64,000 nucleotides of DNA from CAWBJO01 sp963789175. Its GTDB lineage: Bacteria; Pseudomonadota; Alphaproteobacteria; Rhizobiales; Aestuariivirgaceae. Position numbers and translations under genes: made by a program. The notes under the pieces were generated by a model. It saw only the letters and a program-made list of their open reading frames with translations. It did not search any database and was not told where the DNA came from. The stretch spans positions 1 to 64,000 of the forward strand of contig CAWBJO010000007.1 of NCBI GenBank assembly GCA_963789175.1, given 5' to 3'. The stretch's first letter is position 1. The number at the start of each line of letters is the position of its first letter. This document shows, piece by piece, positions 16,300-25,297 of the stretch.

Positions 16300-17310
16300 T
16301 CAGCGGACGTCGAGAACCGAGGTGTGGGCGCCGCGCACGACCTCATAGGCGACGGAGCCTCGCCATAGACGCTGCCACCACGATCGACCCTCGTCGGTGA
16401 CGACGATGGCGAGGTAACTCGATCCGAGCTCGATGATGCGATCGGCCGGCCGGCCGACGGCGACGCGCGATTCGGCGACGCCGATGCCGAGCGCCTTGAG
16501 GAGCGCCTTGGCATTCTCCACGTTCTCCTCCGCGGCGGCGCGGGCCGAGGCGGTCGGGGCGGCGGAAAAAAGGGTGATAGGCTCACCCACCGAATGGGCG
16601 AGGACGGCGGCCCGCCGCACGGCCTGCATGGAGCGCGAGGTGCCGTCGGTGCAGATGAAGAAACCCCGCTTGCCTTCCTTGAGGCGCGTCACGAGGACGG
16701 AGCACGGTGACAGCATGGTCACCTGCTGGACGACGCCCGAGGTGAACCAGGATGCGATCTCGCCCCGCCAGGTGGTCGGCGCGCCGAGGATGAGAAGGTT
16801 GTAGGGGCCGAGCTCGTACTGGTCGAGAATGCCGCTCGCCACATCGGGCGCCGTCTTCAGCTTGAGGACGACCGTCTTGCCGCCCGGGCTCAGGTAGACG
16901 ACCTTGTTGTCACCCGCCGCATCGCCCCAGGCCTCCTCATGCGCCATTTCCTTGGGCCACGTGGCGGCGTCGACGCCTTCTTCCTTCAAGACGTCGAGGG
17001 CCTGGCTCAGGTGGCTGACGCCGGGAAGCTCGAGACCGGCCTCGAGCACGCTCTGCCGGGCAAGGCGGATCTGCAGGCCGCCTGACCACAGGCCCTGATC
17101 GATCGGCCGGACATAGAGAACGATGATGTCGCAATCGTCAGTAGGCGAAAGTCGGGCCGCCATGCGCACCGTATCGAAGGACTCGTCGTTGGTGTTGAGG
17201 CACGCCAGGACGCGGAAGCGATTGCGGCGCTGGATGCGGAGATTCTGCAGGGTCTTCTCGAGCGCACGCTCCTGGCGGTTCGACAGCGTGGTGCGCTTGA
17301 GAATGCTCAC
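16300..17310 (-). CDS. tandem universal stress protein (two UspA-like domains)
   Basis: In this 336-residue protein, residues 1-200 and 201-336 each resemble a UspA fold, but the ATP-loop pattern G-2x-G-9x-G-S/T is only partly kept (GAPTTWRGEIASWFTSG in the first, RSWWQRLWRGSVAYEVVRG in the second). Binding of nucleotide is therefore uncertain. It lies six bases downstream of the DASS transporter gene on the same strand, so the two form an operon. Usp domains often regulate partner transporters, and this one may do so. Confidence 0.8.
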   Translation of the reverse strand: MSILKRTTLSNRQERALEKTLQNLRIQRRNRFRVLACLNTNDESFDTVRMAARLSPTDDCDIIVLYVRPIDQGLWSGGLQIRLARQSVLEAGLELPGVSHLSQALDVLKEEGVDAATWPKEMAHEEAWGDAAGDNKVVYLSPGGKTVVLKLKTAPDVASGILDQYELGPYNLLILGAPTTWRGEIASWFTSGVVQQVTMLSPCSVLVTRLKEGKRGFFICTDGTSRSMQAVRRAAVLAHSVGEPITLFSAAPTASARAAAEENVENAKALLKALGIGVAESRVAVGRPADRIIELGSSYLAIVVTDEGRSWWQRLWRGSVAYEVVRGAHTSVLDVR

Positions 17311-17316
17311 GGGCGG

Positions 17317-18870
17317 CTAGTTCCCTTGCGGAGCGGCAATGAGCGGCCAGTAGAATTCGGCAAGTATGAGCAACAGCACGTAGGAGACAAGCATCATCTT
17401 CCAGCCGATCTTCCAGTAGTCCTTGGGCCGCAGATAGCCGGACGCGTAGATGATGGCGAAGGCCGGCTGGGCGGCGGCGGTCAGATAGCCGAAGGCCGAG
17501 GAAATGGCAGTGAGGAACCCGATGGCGAGAGGATCGGAGCCCGACACCTGGGCAGCCTTGAGCACGACGGGACCGAGGACGGCGACGGCGGCTCCGGCGG
17601 TCATGGTGTTGGAGACCGCGATCGTCAGCAGCGATATGGCGGCGTAGAGGCTGGTGCCGCTGGCGGCGCCGACCTCGTGGAGGAACCCGAGCATGCTTTG
17701 CGCCAGCCATTGCGCAGCCCCGCTCTCCTGCATCTCGAGGCCGAGCGACACGGCCGCGGCGTAGAGAAGCACGACACCCCAGTTGACGCCGGTGTTGATG
17801 TCCTCCCAGCGCACGAGGCCGGTGACCAGGAAGAGGAGGGCGCCGCCGATGGCGACGACGCCGAGGCCGAGCGTGCCGGACAGCGTGATCCACGCCACGA
17901 TGGTGATGCCGAAAAGAAGGAAGGTCAGCCAGTCGGAGGGCTTGATCGGGCCTTCCATCTCGACCTGGGCGCGCAGGCGGGCCACGGCGCGCGACAGGTC
18001 GGTGGTCTCGGGCTTGAATGTCCACAACAACAGCAGCGTGACGATCGGCAGCCGCAGGAGGAACATCGGGAAGGCGTAGATGATCCAGGTGATGTAGTCG
18101 ACGAGGTAGCGATAGGTCGCCGGATCGGTGACGTCGTAGAAGAACTGGTGCCAGTAGTTGATGATGATGATGTTGCGGGCGCCGCCCGACGGCGTGGCGA
18201 TGCCGGCAATCGAGCAGCCGTAGGAGATCGAGAAGAGCAGGATGGCGGCGACGTTGCGCGTCTTCTTGGGATCGCTCGAGGTGAGGGTGATGAGCGTCAT
18301 GCCGACGGGGAGCATCATGGCCGCCACGGTATGCTCGCCCACGAAGGCCGCCAGCATGCCGCACACGAGGGTGATGCCGAAGCTGATCCAGTAGAGGTTG
18401 GTGCCCGTCATCTGGACGATGAACCAGGCGAGGCGACGGTCGAGACGCTGCTTGACGATCGCCACCGCGAGCATCAGCGAGCCCATGATGAACAGCACCG
18501 AATCCGACATCAGGCTCTGGGCCACCTTGTCCGGATTGGCCTTCAGGAGCACCACCTGGCCCACGATGATGAGCAGGGGAACGGTCGGCAGCGGTACCGG
18601 CTCGGTGATGAAGAGGAGCGTCGCCACCGCCGACATGGCGAGCACGATCTGGCCGTGCTCGGAAAGACCCGACGGGGTCGGCGCCTGCAGGATGGCGAAG
18701 CCGACGAGCAGGGAAATAAAGAACCATCGCTTCTCCCAGAAGTAATGAAAGTTAATCTGGGAACGGAGGTGGACGAGGCGCTGGTAACCATGGCGCCGGA
18801 ACCGCAGCAGGCGGGCCTGCGGCATATGGGCCTGGAGGCTGTCGCGGGCGAGAGAGAACGCTACCGCCAT
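17317..18870 (-). CDS. DASS (SLC13) family anion:sodium symporter
   Basis: This is a 517-residue transporter with 10-12 membrane helices after a basic N-terminal stretch of about 45 residues. Family marks include the paired hairpin/unwound motifs SISYGCSIAGIATPSGG and a second-repeat ISLLTIAVSNTMTAGAAVAVLGP (the SNT motif), as well as VPLPTVPLL. SLC13 members carry dicarboxylates, citrate or sulfate with sodium; the present substrate cannot be deduced. It is co-transcribed with the downstream tandem Usp gene and divergent from an M20 dipeptidase. Confidence 0.9.
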   Translation of the reverse strand: MAVAFSLARDSLQAHMPQARLLRFRRHGYQRLVHLRSQINFHYFWEKRWFFISLLVGFAILQAPTPSGLSEHGQIVLAMSAVATLLFITEPVPLPTVPLLIIVGQVVLLKANPDKVAQSLMSDSVLFIMGSLMLAVAIVKQRLDRRLAWFIVQMTGTNLYWISFGITLVCGMLAAFVGEHTVAAMMLPVGMTLITLTSSDPKKTRNVAAILLFSISYGCSIAGIATPSGGARNIIIINYWHQFFYDVTDPATYRYLVDYITWIIYAFPMFLLRLPIVTLLLLWTFKPETTDLSRAVARLRAQVEMEGPIKPSDWLTFLLFGITIVAWITLSGTLGLGVVAIGGALLFLVTGLVRWEDINTGVNWGVVLLYAAAVSLGLEMQESGAAQWLAQSMLGFLHEVGAASGTSLYAAISLLTIAVSNTMTAGAAVAVLGPVVLKAAQVSGSDPLAIGFLTAISSAFGYLTAAAQPAFAIIYASGYLRPKDYWKIGWKMMLVSYVLLLILAEFYWPLIAAPQGN

Positions 18871-18932
18871 CGGGCCCCCCTTGCGCGGCGGCGCGAGGCG
18901 TCATACGGCTTTGGCCCCAATCGGAGGAAAGA

Positions 18933-20330
18933 ATGGCGAGGATCGACGACGTTCTCGATGCGGCGGAGGCGGAATTCGAGAACTCCATCGCGCGACTGAT
19001 GGACTACCTGCGCATCCCGAGCATTTCCGCCGATCCTGCGTACAATCCCGCCTGCCTCAAGGCCGCGGAATGGACGCACGACATGCTGAAAGACATGGGA
19101 TTCCGCGTGCGCTACGCCGAGACGCCCGCGCATCCGGTGGTGATCGGCCACTACGAGCCCGATCGTGTCGCTCCAAAAACACCTCATATCCTGCTTTACG
19201 GCCACTACGACGTGCAGCCGCCCGACCCGACAGGGCTTTGGAATACGCCACCATTCGAACCTTCGCTAAGGAAAGACAAGAACGGCACTGAACGCATTTA
19301 CGCCCGCGGCGCGTGCGACGACAAGGGCCAACTGATGACCATCGTCGAGGCCAGCCGGGCATGGTTAAAAGCGCGCGGAACGCTGCCCTGCAAGGTTACG
19401 GTGCTCATCGAGGGCGACGAGGAGTCGGACTGTTCGCATCTCGACGATTTCCTTAGCGCCAACCGGTCCGATCTCAAGGCCGACATCGCCTTCATCTGCG
19501 ACACCAACATGTGGGATGCGAAGACCCCGGCGATCACGACGCGGCTTCGCGGCTGCGTCGGGGACGAGGTGGTCATCACCGGTCCGGCGGTCGACCTCCA
19601 TTCCGGCTCCTATGGCGGCGCGGCTGCCAACCCCATCCACGTCCTGACCGCCATTCTCGCCGACATGCGCGGCAAGGACGGGCGCATCCGCATTCCCGGC
19701 TTCTACGACGGCGTCGGCCAGATTCCAGCTGCGACGCGGCGCCAGTGGAAGAACCTCAAATTCAACGGCCGGAAGTTCCTCGAGGGCGTCGGGCTGTCGA
19801 AACCGAAGGGCGAGACCGGCTATTCCGTCCTCGAGCAGCTATGGGCGCGGCCGACGGCGGAGGTCAACGGGATCATCGGCGGCTACACCGGCGAAGGAGG
19901 GAAGACGGTGATACCGTCGAAGGCCTCGGCGAAGCTCACCTTCCGCCTCGTGGGCACGCAGGACCCGGCGAAGGTCAAGCGCGCCTTCCGGAAGTTCGTG
20001 AAGTCGCGGGCGCCTGCGGACTGCAAGGTGTCGTTCGTGGAGGTCGGCGGCGAGGCGTCGGCCTGCGTCGTCGAGGAATCGAACGCCTACCTGCGCAAGG
20101 CGGCACGGGCGCTCAAGGACGAATGGGGACGCGAGCCCATCTTCATGGGAACCGGCGGCAGCATCCCGATCGTCGGCGCCTTTCGCCGCGTGCTCGGCAT
20201 CGACAGCATCATGGCGGGCTTCAGCCTGGACGAGGACGGCGCCCACAGCCCGAACGAGAAATTCGACGTCGAGGGCTATCGCCGCGGCATCCGCAGCTGG
20301 ATCCGCATCTTCGAAGCGGTGGCTGGGTAA
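18933..20330 (+). CDS. M20 family dipeptidase (carnosinase-like)
   Basis: This 465-residue metallopeptidase has LLYGHYDVQPPDP (first metal His and Asp), RGACDDKGQ (bridging Asp), EGDEESDC (general-base Glu and metal Glu), ICDTNMWD (metal Asp), DLHSGSYGG in the dimerisation domain and a final HSPNEKFD (metal His). This is the complete set for di-zinc dipeptidases of the CNDP/DapE type. It probably cleaves dipeptides in the cytoplasm; no signal peptide is seen. A close paralogue follows directly, so this looks like a tandem duplication. Confidence 0.92.
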   Translation: MARIDDVLDAAEAEFENSIARLMDYLRIPSISADPAYNPACLKAAEWTHDMLKDMGFRVRYAETPAHPVVIGHYEPDRVAPKTPHILLYGHYDVQPPDPTGLWNTPPFEPSLRKDKNGTERIYARGACDDKGQLMTIVEASRAWLKARGTLPCKVTVLIEGDEESDCSHLDDFLSANRSDLKADIAFICDTNMWDAKTPAITTRLRGCVGDEVVITGPAVDLHSGSYGGAAANPIHVLTAILADMRGKDGRIRIPGFYDGVGQIPAATRRQWKNLKFNGRKFLEGVGLSKPKGETGYSVLEQLWARPTAEVNGIIGGYTGEGGKTVIPSKASAKLTFRLVGTQDPAKVKRAFRKFVKSRAPADCKVSFVEVGGEASACVVEESNAYLRKAARALKDEWGREPIFMGTGGSIPIVGAFRRVLGIDSIMAGFSLDEDGAHSPNEKFDVEGYRRGIRSWIRIFEAVAG

Positions 20331-20374
20331 CGTGCGGCGCGCGGCCTTGCCCCGGCGCGCGGGAGCATGACAAG

Positions 20375-21797
20375 ATGACGGCAAATCCCACCCGTTCCCC
20401 CATGTCCGACCTTTCCGACGTACTCGAAACCATCGACCGCGATCTCGACCGCAGCGTCGAGCGGCTGTTCGATCTCGTGCGCATTCCCTCGATCTCGACC
20501 GATCCGGCCCACAAGCAGGATTGCCGGAGGGCCGCCGACTGGCTCGTGAAAGTCCTGGAAGATCTCGGGTTCGACGCATCGGTGCGGGCGACGGCGGGTC
20601 ATCCGATGGTCGTCGGCCACTACACGCCGCCCCAAGGCGGGCCGCGACGTGCCGCACGTGCTTTTCTACGGGCACTACGATGTGCAGCCGGCCGATCCCC
20701 TCGACAAATGGCGCTCGCCGGCCTTCGCGCCCGAGCGGCGTCGCGACGCCGACGGCGTCGAGCGCCTGTACGGACGCGGAACGGCGGACGACAAGGGCCA
20801 GCTCATGACCTTCGTCGAGGCATGCCGGGCGTGGCTCACGTCGCGCGGGCCGCTGCCGGCCCGAGTCACCATCCTGTTCGAGGGCGAGGAGGAATCGGGA
20901 AGCCCGAGCCTGCTGCCGTTCCTCGCGGCGCACGGACACGAGCTAAAGGCCGACGTCGCCTTCATCTGCGACACCGACATGTGGGATGCGCGCACGCCCG
21001 CCATCACCATGAGCCTGCGCGGGTTGGTGCACGAGGAAGTGACGGTGACGGGGCCGCGCATCGACCTGCATTCGGGATTGTTCGGAGGCGCGGTGGTGAA
21101 CCCGATCCGGGCGCTCTCCGGCGTCCTTGCCGCGATGCACGACCGCAACGGCCGGGTCGTGATCCCCGGCTTCTACACGGGCGTCAAGGTTCCGCCGGCG
21201 GCGACGCGGCGGGCCTGGAAGGCGCTCAAGTTCTCCGAGCGGCAGTTCCTCGCCGCGGTCGGCGTCGGGCGGCCGGCGGGCGAGAAAGGCTATTCGGTGC
21301 TCGAGCAGATCTGGGCGCGCCCGACGGCGGAGATCAACGGCATCTACGGCGGATACACGGGCAAGGGCACGAAGACCGTGCTGCCGTCGGAGGCCACGGC
21401 GAAAGTGTCCTTCCGCCTGGTCGGCAAGCAGGATCCGAAGAAGATCCGCGCCGCCTTCCGCCGATGGGTGCGGGCGAAGCTGCCCAAGGACTGCAAGGTC
21501 GCGTTCGCGGGCGGCGGCGGCAGCCCCGCGATGGTCGTCGACGCCGACAATCCCTTCGTCGTGAAGGCGGTGCGCGCCCTCAAGGCGGAGTTCGGGCGTC
21601 AGCCGGTCATGAAGGGCTCAGGCGGCTCGATCCCGATCGTTCGGCATTTCCGAGATGCGCTCGGCATGGAAAGCGTGCTGCTCGGGTTCGGGCTCGAGGA
21701 CGACGCGATCCACTCTCCCAACGAGAAGTACGATCTTTCCAGCTATCACCGCGGCATCAGGAGCTGGGCACGCGTTCTGGCGACGCTTGCGCCGTGA
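20375..21797 (+). pseudogene. second M20 family dipeptidase, interrupted by one frameshift
   Basis: This is a paralogue of the preceding gene, sharing most motifs (FYGHYDVQPADP, GRGTADDKGQ, FEGEEESGS, ICDTDMWDARTPAIT, IDLHSGLFGG, HSPNEKYD). The first ~88 codons and the remaining ~385 are in different frames. Deleting one G from the run 20639-20641 restores PPQGGRDVPHVLFYGHYD. All zinc ligands and the catalytic Glu are intact, so the only defect is that base. The start at 20375 has GGGAG nine bases upstream; an ATG at 20402 aligns better with the paralogue. The end overlaps the convergent amidotransferase gene by 41 bases. Confidence 0.82.
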
Positions 21798-22521
21798 CCG
21801 CGGATGCCTTCGCCGCAAGCCGCATGAAGTTGCTGTAGAGCTGGCGGGCATCCTTGGCGAAGGCCGGCATCAGGACCTGGGCCTTCTCCTCCAGCCGCTT
21901 CAGCGCCCCGGCGCCGAGTGTCGCCGACAGGGCCTGCTCGTAGGCCGGCACCTTGCTCCAGTCGGGGATGGTGCTCTGCTCGAGCTCGACGTGATACTGC
22001 ATGGACCAGGCATGATTGCCGATGCGCATCGCCTGGATGGAGCAGACGTCGGAGCGGGCCAGCACGACGGCGCCGTCGGGCGGCTGCGCGACGCGCACCG
22101 AGTGCCATTGGAGGCATTTCTGGCGCGCCGCCATGCCGGCGAAGATGGGATCGCTGCGACCCTCGTCGGTCAGCTCGATGTCGAGGATGCCGATCTCGGC
22201 CGGACGCTGCGGGCCGCAGGTGCCGCCCAGCGCGTCGGCGAGGAGCTGGTGACCCAGGCAGACTCCCAGGAAGGGCCGCTTCAGCTCGCGCACCCAGCGG
22301 CGGATGGCCGCCTTCTCCGGTACGAGCCAGGGATGCTCGTCGACATCCCATACGTCCATGGGACCGCCCATGACCCAGAGCGCATCGTAGTCCTCGAGCG
22401 GCGGGATGGCGGCGTCCTCGTAGAAGGCGACCGTGTCCCAGTCGACGCCGTCGGTTTCGAGGAAGCTCCGGAAGATGCCCGGATGCTCGCAGTCGAGATG
22501 CTGGAAGACGAGAAGGCGCAT
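21757..22521 (-). CDS. class I glutamine amidotransferase (GMP-synthase-like)
   Basis: This 254-residue protein carries a class I GATase fold: VMGGPMDVWDVDEHPW, the nucleophile elbow GVCLGHQLLADALGG and the His-x-Glu pair in MQYHVELE complete the Cys-His-Glu triad. The C-terminal helical extension of about 60 residues is typical of stand-alone type 1 amidotransferases such as YfeJ, which transfer glutamine-derived ammonia in undefined reactions. No synthetase partner is beside it. It overlaps the convergent dipeptidase gene. Confidence 0.88.
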   Translation of the reverse strand: MRLLVFQHLDCEHPGIFRSFLETDGVDWDTVAFYEDAAIPPLEDYDALWVMGGPMDVWDVDEHPWLVPEKAAIRRWVRELKRPFLGVCLGHQLLADALGGTCGPQRPAEIGILDIELTDEGRSDPIFAGMAARQKCLQWHSVRVAQPPDGAVVLARSDVCSIQAMRIGNHAWSMQYHVELEQSTIPDWSKVPAYEQALSATLGAGALKRLEEKAQVLMPAFAKDARQLYSNFMRLAAKASAVTAQASPERVPSS

Positions 22522-22562
22522 GGGGCGAGACTACACGGACATCGGCGCGAGTAGAAGCCGGT

Positions 22563-23018
22563 TCACAGGGCCTGGTACTTCGCCTTGTACTGGGCGCGAA
22601 GCTCCTCTGCGGTGTGGCCGATGTCGTAGCCGGGCGAGGTGATGAGGGCGGCGCTCGTCACCGTCACGCGCACATAGGCCTTGATCAGCGGCGCATACTC
22701 TCCCCAGGCTTCGAAAGCGCGCGCCAGGGCGCGTCCGTCCTCGGAGTCGCGCTCGATGATTTCGGCGCTGCCCCTGACCTTCACCGACTTGCGGGCCAGG
22801 ACGTCGAGGAAGCAGATCTCCAGCACCGGATTGCGCTTCAGGTTGGCGACGGTGCGCGGCGAGCGGATATGGCCGAAGGCGACATGCGTGTCGTCGAGGG
22901 CGAGGAAGGTGCCCTTGGGCGACAGGTTCGGGGTGCCGTCGGCATTGAGGCTCGCCACGAACCCGAGCGGATGCACCTTGATGATCGACAGCATCTCCGG
23001 CGTCAGCATGGCGCTCAT
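22563..23018 (-). CDS. pyridoxamine 5'-phosphate oxidase-like FMN-binding protein
   Basis: This 151-residue split-barrel protein has LGFVASLNADGTPNLSPKGT, FGHIRSPRTVANLKRNP and CFLDVLARKSVKVRG, the pattern of small PNPOx-like flavoproteins. Such proteins bind FMN, F420 or haem; the substrate is unknown. Its ATG overlaps the stop of the preceding gene in an ATGA, so the two are translationally coupled. Together they are divergent from a MocR-type regulator, whose family often controls vitamin B6 genes. Confidence 0.85.
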   Translation of the reverse strand: MSAMLTPEMLSIIKVHPLGFVASLNADGTPNLSPKGTFLALDDTHVAFGHIRSPRTVANLKRNPVLEICFLDVLARKSVKVRGSAEIIERDSEDGRALARAFEAWGEYAPLIKAYVRVTVTSAALITSPGYDIGHTAEELRAQYKAKYQAL

Positions 23019-23671
23019 CCGAGCTTCAGCTCGCGGGCATGAGCGGGCACCGCGAGGCCTGGAATGTTGCGCGGATCGTCGATAGGCGCGTGGACGTTCA
23101 CGGTGAGTGGAATGACTCCGGCCCAGATGGGCAGCGCATAGTCCTCCTCGTCGTCCGAGGGCGGTCCGGTCCGCACCTTGGCCGACGCCTCGTCGAGCGG
23201 CAGGCTCAAGACCATCGTCGCCTTCAGCTCCTTGCGGCTCATGGGACGCATGATTCCCCACCGTCCGGGATAGAGGCCTTCCATGAAATTGCGCAGCCGC
23301 TCCTCCTTCTCGGCGGGGTCCGTGACCTTGGTGGCGCGGCCCATGGCCATGACGGAGCGGTAGTTGGCCGAATGGTGGAAGGCCGAGCGCGCCATGACGA
23401 GGCCGTCGATGATGGTCACGGTCAGGCAGACGTCGGTGCCGTCGCAGGTCTCGAGCATGCGGCTCGCCGAGGAGCCGTGCCAAAAGACGCGGTCGCCCTC
23501 CCGCCACTGCAGGGTCGGCGTCACATACGGATGGCCGTCGAACACGTAGCCGACGTGGCAGACCGGCATGGCATCGAGGATGGCGTTGATGCGGTCTGGG
23601 TCGTAGGCGCCGCGCTCGTGCAGGCGGCGGACACGGACGCGGTCGGTCGGGGCCTTGGTCGCGACGTTCAT
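23015..23671 (-). CDS. PNPOx-like flavin-binding protein (nitroimidazole-resistance NimA type)
   Basis: This 218-residue FMN-binding split barrel begins with RVRVRRLHERGAYD, then AMPVCHVGYVFDGHPYVTPT and VFWHGSSASRML, a layout I associate with the NimA/PNPOx_2 group whose members reduce or bind flavin. Later segments (YRSVMAMGRATKV, RWGIMRPMSRKEL) match the same family. Start 23671 has AAGGAG at good distance. It is the first gene of a two-gene operon and is divergent from the MocR regulator at 23745, so the regulator is a good candidate for controlling it. Confidence 0.85.
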   Translation of the reverse strand: MNVATKAPTDRVRVRRLHERGAYDPDRINAILDAMPVCHVGYVFDGHPYVTPTLQWREGDRVFWHGSSASRMLETCDGTDVCLTVTIIDGLVMARSAFHHSANYRSVMAMGRATKVTDPAEKEERLRNFMEGLYPGRWGIMRPMSRKELKATMVLSLPLDEASAKVRTGPPSDDEEDYALPIWAGVIPLTVNVHAPIDDPRNIPGLAVPAHARELKLG

Positions 23672-23727
23672 CGGCGATTCTCCTTGAAACGTGCCCGAGG
23701 GTAGCCGCAAACTGGCATGGAGGAAAC

Positions 23728-23762
23728 GACCACTTTTCAGCGAAATGACCAGACCACTTTCC
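23728..23762 (+). promoter_or_regulatory. direct repeat GACCACTTTYC in the divergent promoter, candidate MocR operator
   Basis: GACCACTTTTC (23728-23738) recurs as GACCACTTTCC (23752-23762), with starts 24 bases apart, and a further GACCA lies between them. MocR/PdxR proteins commonly bind tandem direct repeats. The second copy overlaps the first codons of the regulator if its start is 23745, which would suit autorepression. Binding is inferred. Confidence 0.45.
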
Positions 23763-25163
23763 AAGGCGCATTCGGAAGGCTTCCTCGCCGCCCTGACGCT
23801 CGAGCGCCAGCGGGGGCGGCCGATGCACGGACAGCTCGCCGGACGGCTGCGCCAGCTCATCCGCGAACGGGGCGTGGCGTCCGGCGTCCGGCTGCCGGCG
23901 AGCCGGAAGCTTGCCGCCGACCTCGGCGTGTCGCGATCGACCGTGACGACGGCGCTCGAACAGCTGCAGGCGGAAGGCTATGTGGAGGGACGGCGCGGCG
24001 CCGGCGTGTTCGTGTGCGCGCACATTCCCGATCCCTCGCTCACGGCGCCGCCGCGCGCGCGGGGAGCGACCGCTCCGCAGCCTTTCGGTCCGCGGCCCTT
24101 CCAGCCGGCGGCGCCGGACCAGGATCTCTTTCCGCACGACGAGTGGGCCCGCATGCTGCTGCGGGCCTGGCGCGACCCGGCGCCCGAGCTCCTGCATGCC
24201 GCCGATCCGATGGGGTACCTTCCGCTGCGCCAGGCGATCGCCGATCACGTGGCGGGCGCGCGCGGCATCGCGGTCGGCCCGGACTGCGTCGCCATCACCA
24301 GCGGCGGAGCCGAAAGCGTGTCGCTCATCGTCGCGATGCTGCTCCGCCCCGGCGACCGCGTCGTCGTCGAGGAGCCCGGCTACGCGCAGCTCAACCAGGC
24401 GCTCGGGCGCGCGGGAGCCGTGCCGGTGCCGGTGGCCGTCGATGCGCAGGGCCTCGCCGTCTCGGAGCGGCGCCGGGCCGCCGCAGCGCTCGTCACGCCG
24501 TCGCGGCAGTACCCGCTCGGCATCACCATGCCGCTCGCCCGGCGGCTCGAGCTCGTCCAGTGGGCGGAGCGGCGCGGCGCCTTCCTCATCGAGGACGACT
24601 ACGACAGCGAGTACCGCTATCGCGGCAGCCCGCTGCCGGCGCTGTTCAGCCTCAAGCCGGCGGCACCGGTGGTCTATCTCGGCAGCTTCTCGAAGACCAT
24701 GTCGCCGGCCATGCGGCTTGGATACCTGATCGTGCCGGAGGTGCTGGCATCGCGCCTCCACCGGCTGATGGCGGAGGTCGGGGCGAAGGCATCGATCGTT
24801 CCGCAGCCGGCGCTGGCGCAGTTCATGGGCGAGGGTCACTACGGCGCGCACATCCGGCGAACGCGTCGCGCCTATGCGCGGCGGCAGGCGGTGCTGCTCG
24901 CAGCGCTCGACGCGCAGGCGCGCGGCCTGCTCAGGGCGGAGGCCGAGCCGTCGGGCATGCACGTCATCGCCGACATACTCGATCCGCGCCTTTCGGACCG
25001 GGAGGCGGCGGGGCGGGCCGAGGCAAGCGGGATCACGGCGCGGGCGCTGTCGAGCTTCTACAGCGGCGAGCCGACGCGGCAGGGACTGGTCCTCGGCTAT
25101 GCGGGGTTCGCGGAGGACGCGATCGAGGCGGGAGTGAAGACGCTGGTCCGGGCGCTCAGGTGA
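23745..25163 (+). CDS. MocR-type regulator (GntR helix-turn-helix fused to PLP aminotransferase fold)
   Basis: This encodes 472 residues from ATG 23745; GTG 23691 would add 18. Residues about 20-90 form a GntR winged helix (LRQLIRERGVASGVRLPASR, GVSRSTVTTALEQLQAEGYV). The remainder is a type I aminotransferase with ITSGGAESVSLI, VEEPGYAQLNQAL, IEDDYDSEYRY and the PLP lysine in GSFSKTMSPAMRLGY. MocR proteins use PLP as effector or cofactor to control vitamin B6, GABA or taurine genes. It is divergent from two PNPOx-like genes, so a PdxR-like role is plausible. Confidence 0.9.
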   Translation: MTRPLSKAHSEGFLAALTLERQRGRPMHGQLAGRLRQLIRERGVASGVRLPASRKLAADLGVSRSTVTTALEQLQAEGYVEGRRGAGVFVCAHIPDPSLTAPPRARGATAPQPFGPRPFQPAAPDQDLFPHDEWARMLLRAWRDPAPELLHAADPMGYLPLRQAIADHVAGARGIAVGPDCVAITSGGAESVSLIVAMLLRPGDRVVVEEPGYAQLNQALGRAGAVPVPVAVDAQGLAVSERRRAAAALVTPSRQYPLGITMPLARRLELVQWAERRGAFLIEDDYDSEYRYRGSPLPALFSLKPAAPVVYLGSFSKTMSPAMRLGYLIVPEVLASRLHRLMAEVGAKASIVPQPALAQFMGEGHYGAHIRRTRRAYARRQAVLLAALDAQARGLLRAEAEPSGMHVIADILDPRLSDREAAGRAEASGITARALSSFYSGEPTRQGLVLGYAGFAEDAIEAGVKTLVRALR

Positions 25164-25178
25164 CGCGCGTGGAGAAAA

Positions 25179-25249
25179 GAGCGGGCGCCCGAAAATCGAG
25201 CGCGCGAACGGCGGCTTCCTTCCGCGCGCCTTGCGCAAGGCGCCCGCTC
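25179..25249. repeat. large two-tier inverted repeat after the MocR gene
   Basis: An 11-bp perfect outer stem (25179-25189 with 25239-25249) encloses a 7-bp GCGCGCG stem (25200-25206 with 25223-25229). It starts 16 bases after the MocR stop and has no T-run, so it may act as a 3'-end barrier or as the first part of the structured RNA that follows. Confidence 0.6.
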
Positions 25250-25297
25250 CCCATTCGCCCGTCCACTCCCGGGGACGGACGAATCCCATCGCGTCCG

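Noticed and set aside
17326..18999. 557-codon plus-strand frame opposite the DASS transporter
   Set aside because: The product is a low-complexity His/Glu/Arg/Gly-rich string, the usual mirror of a membrane protein gene; the minus strand has the SLC13 motifs.
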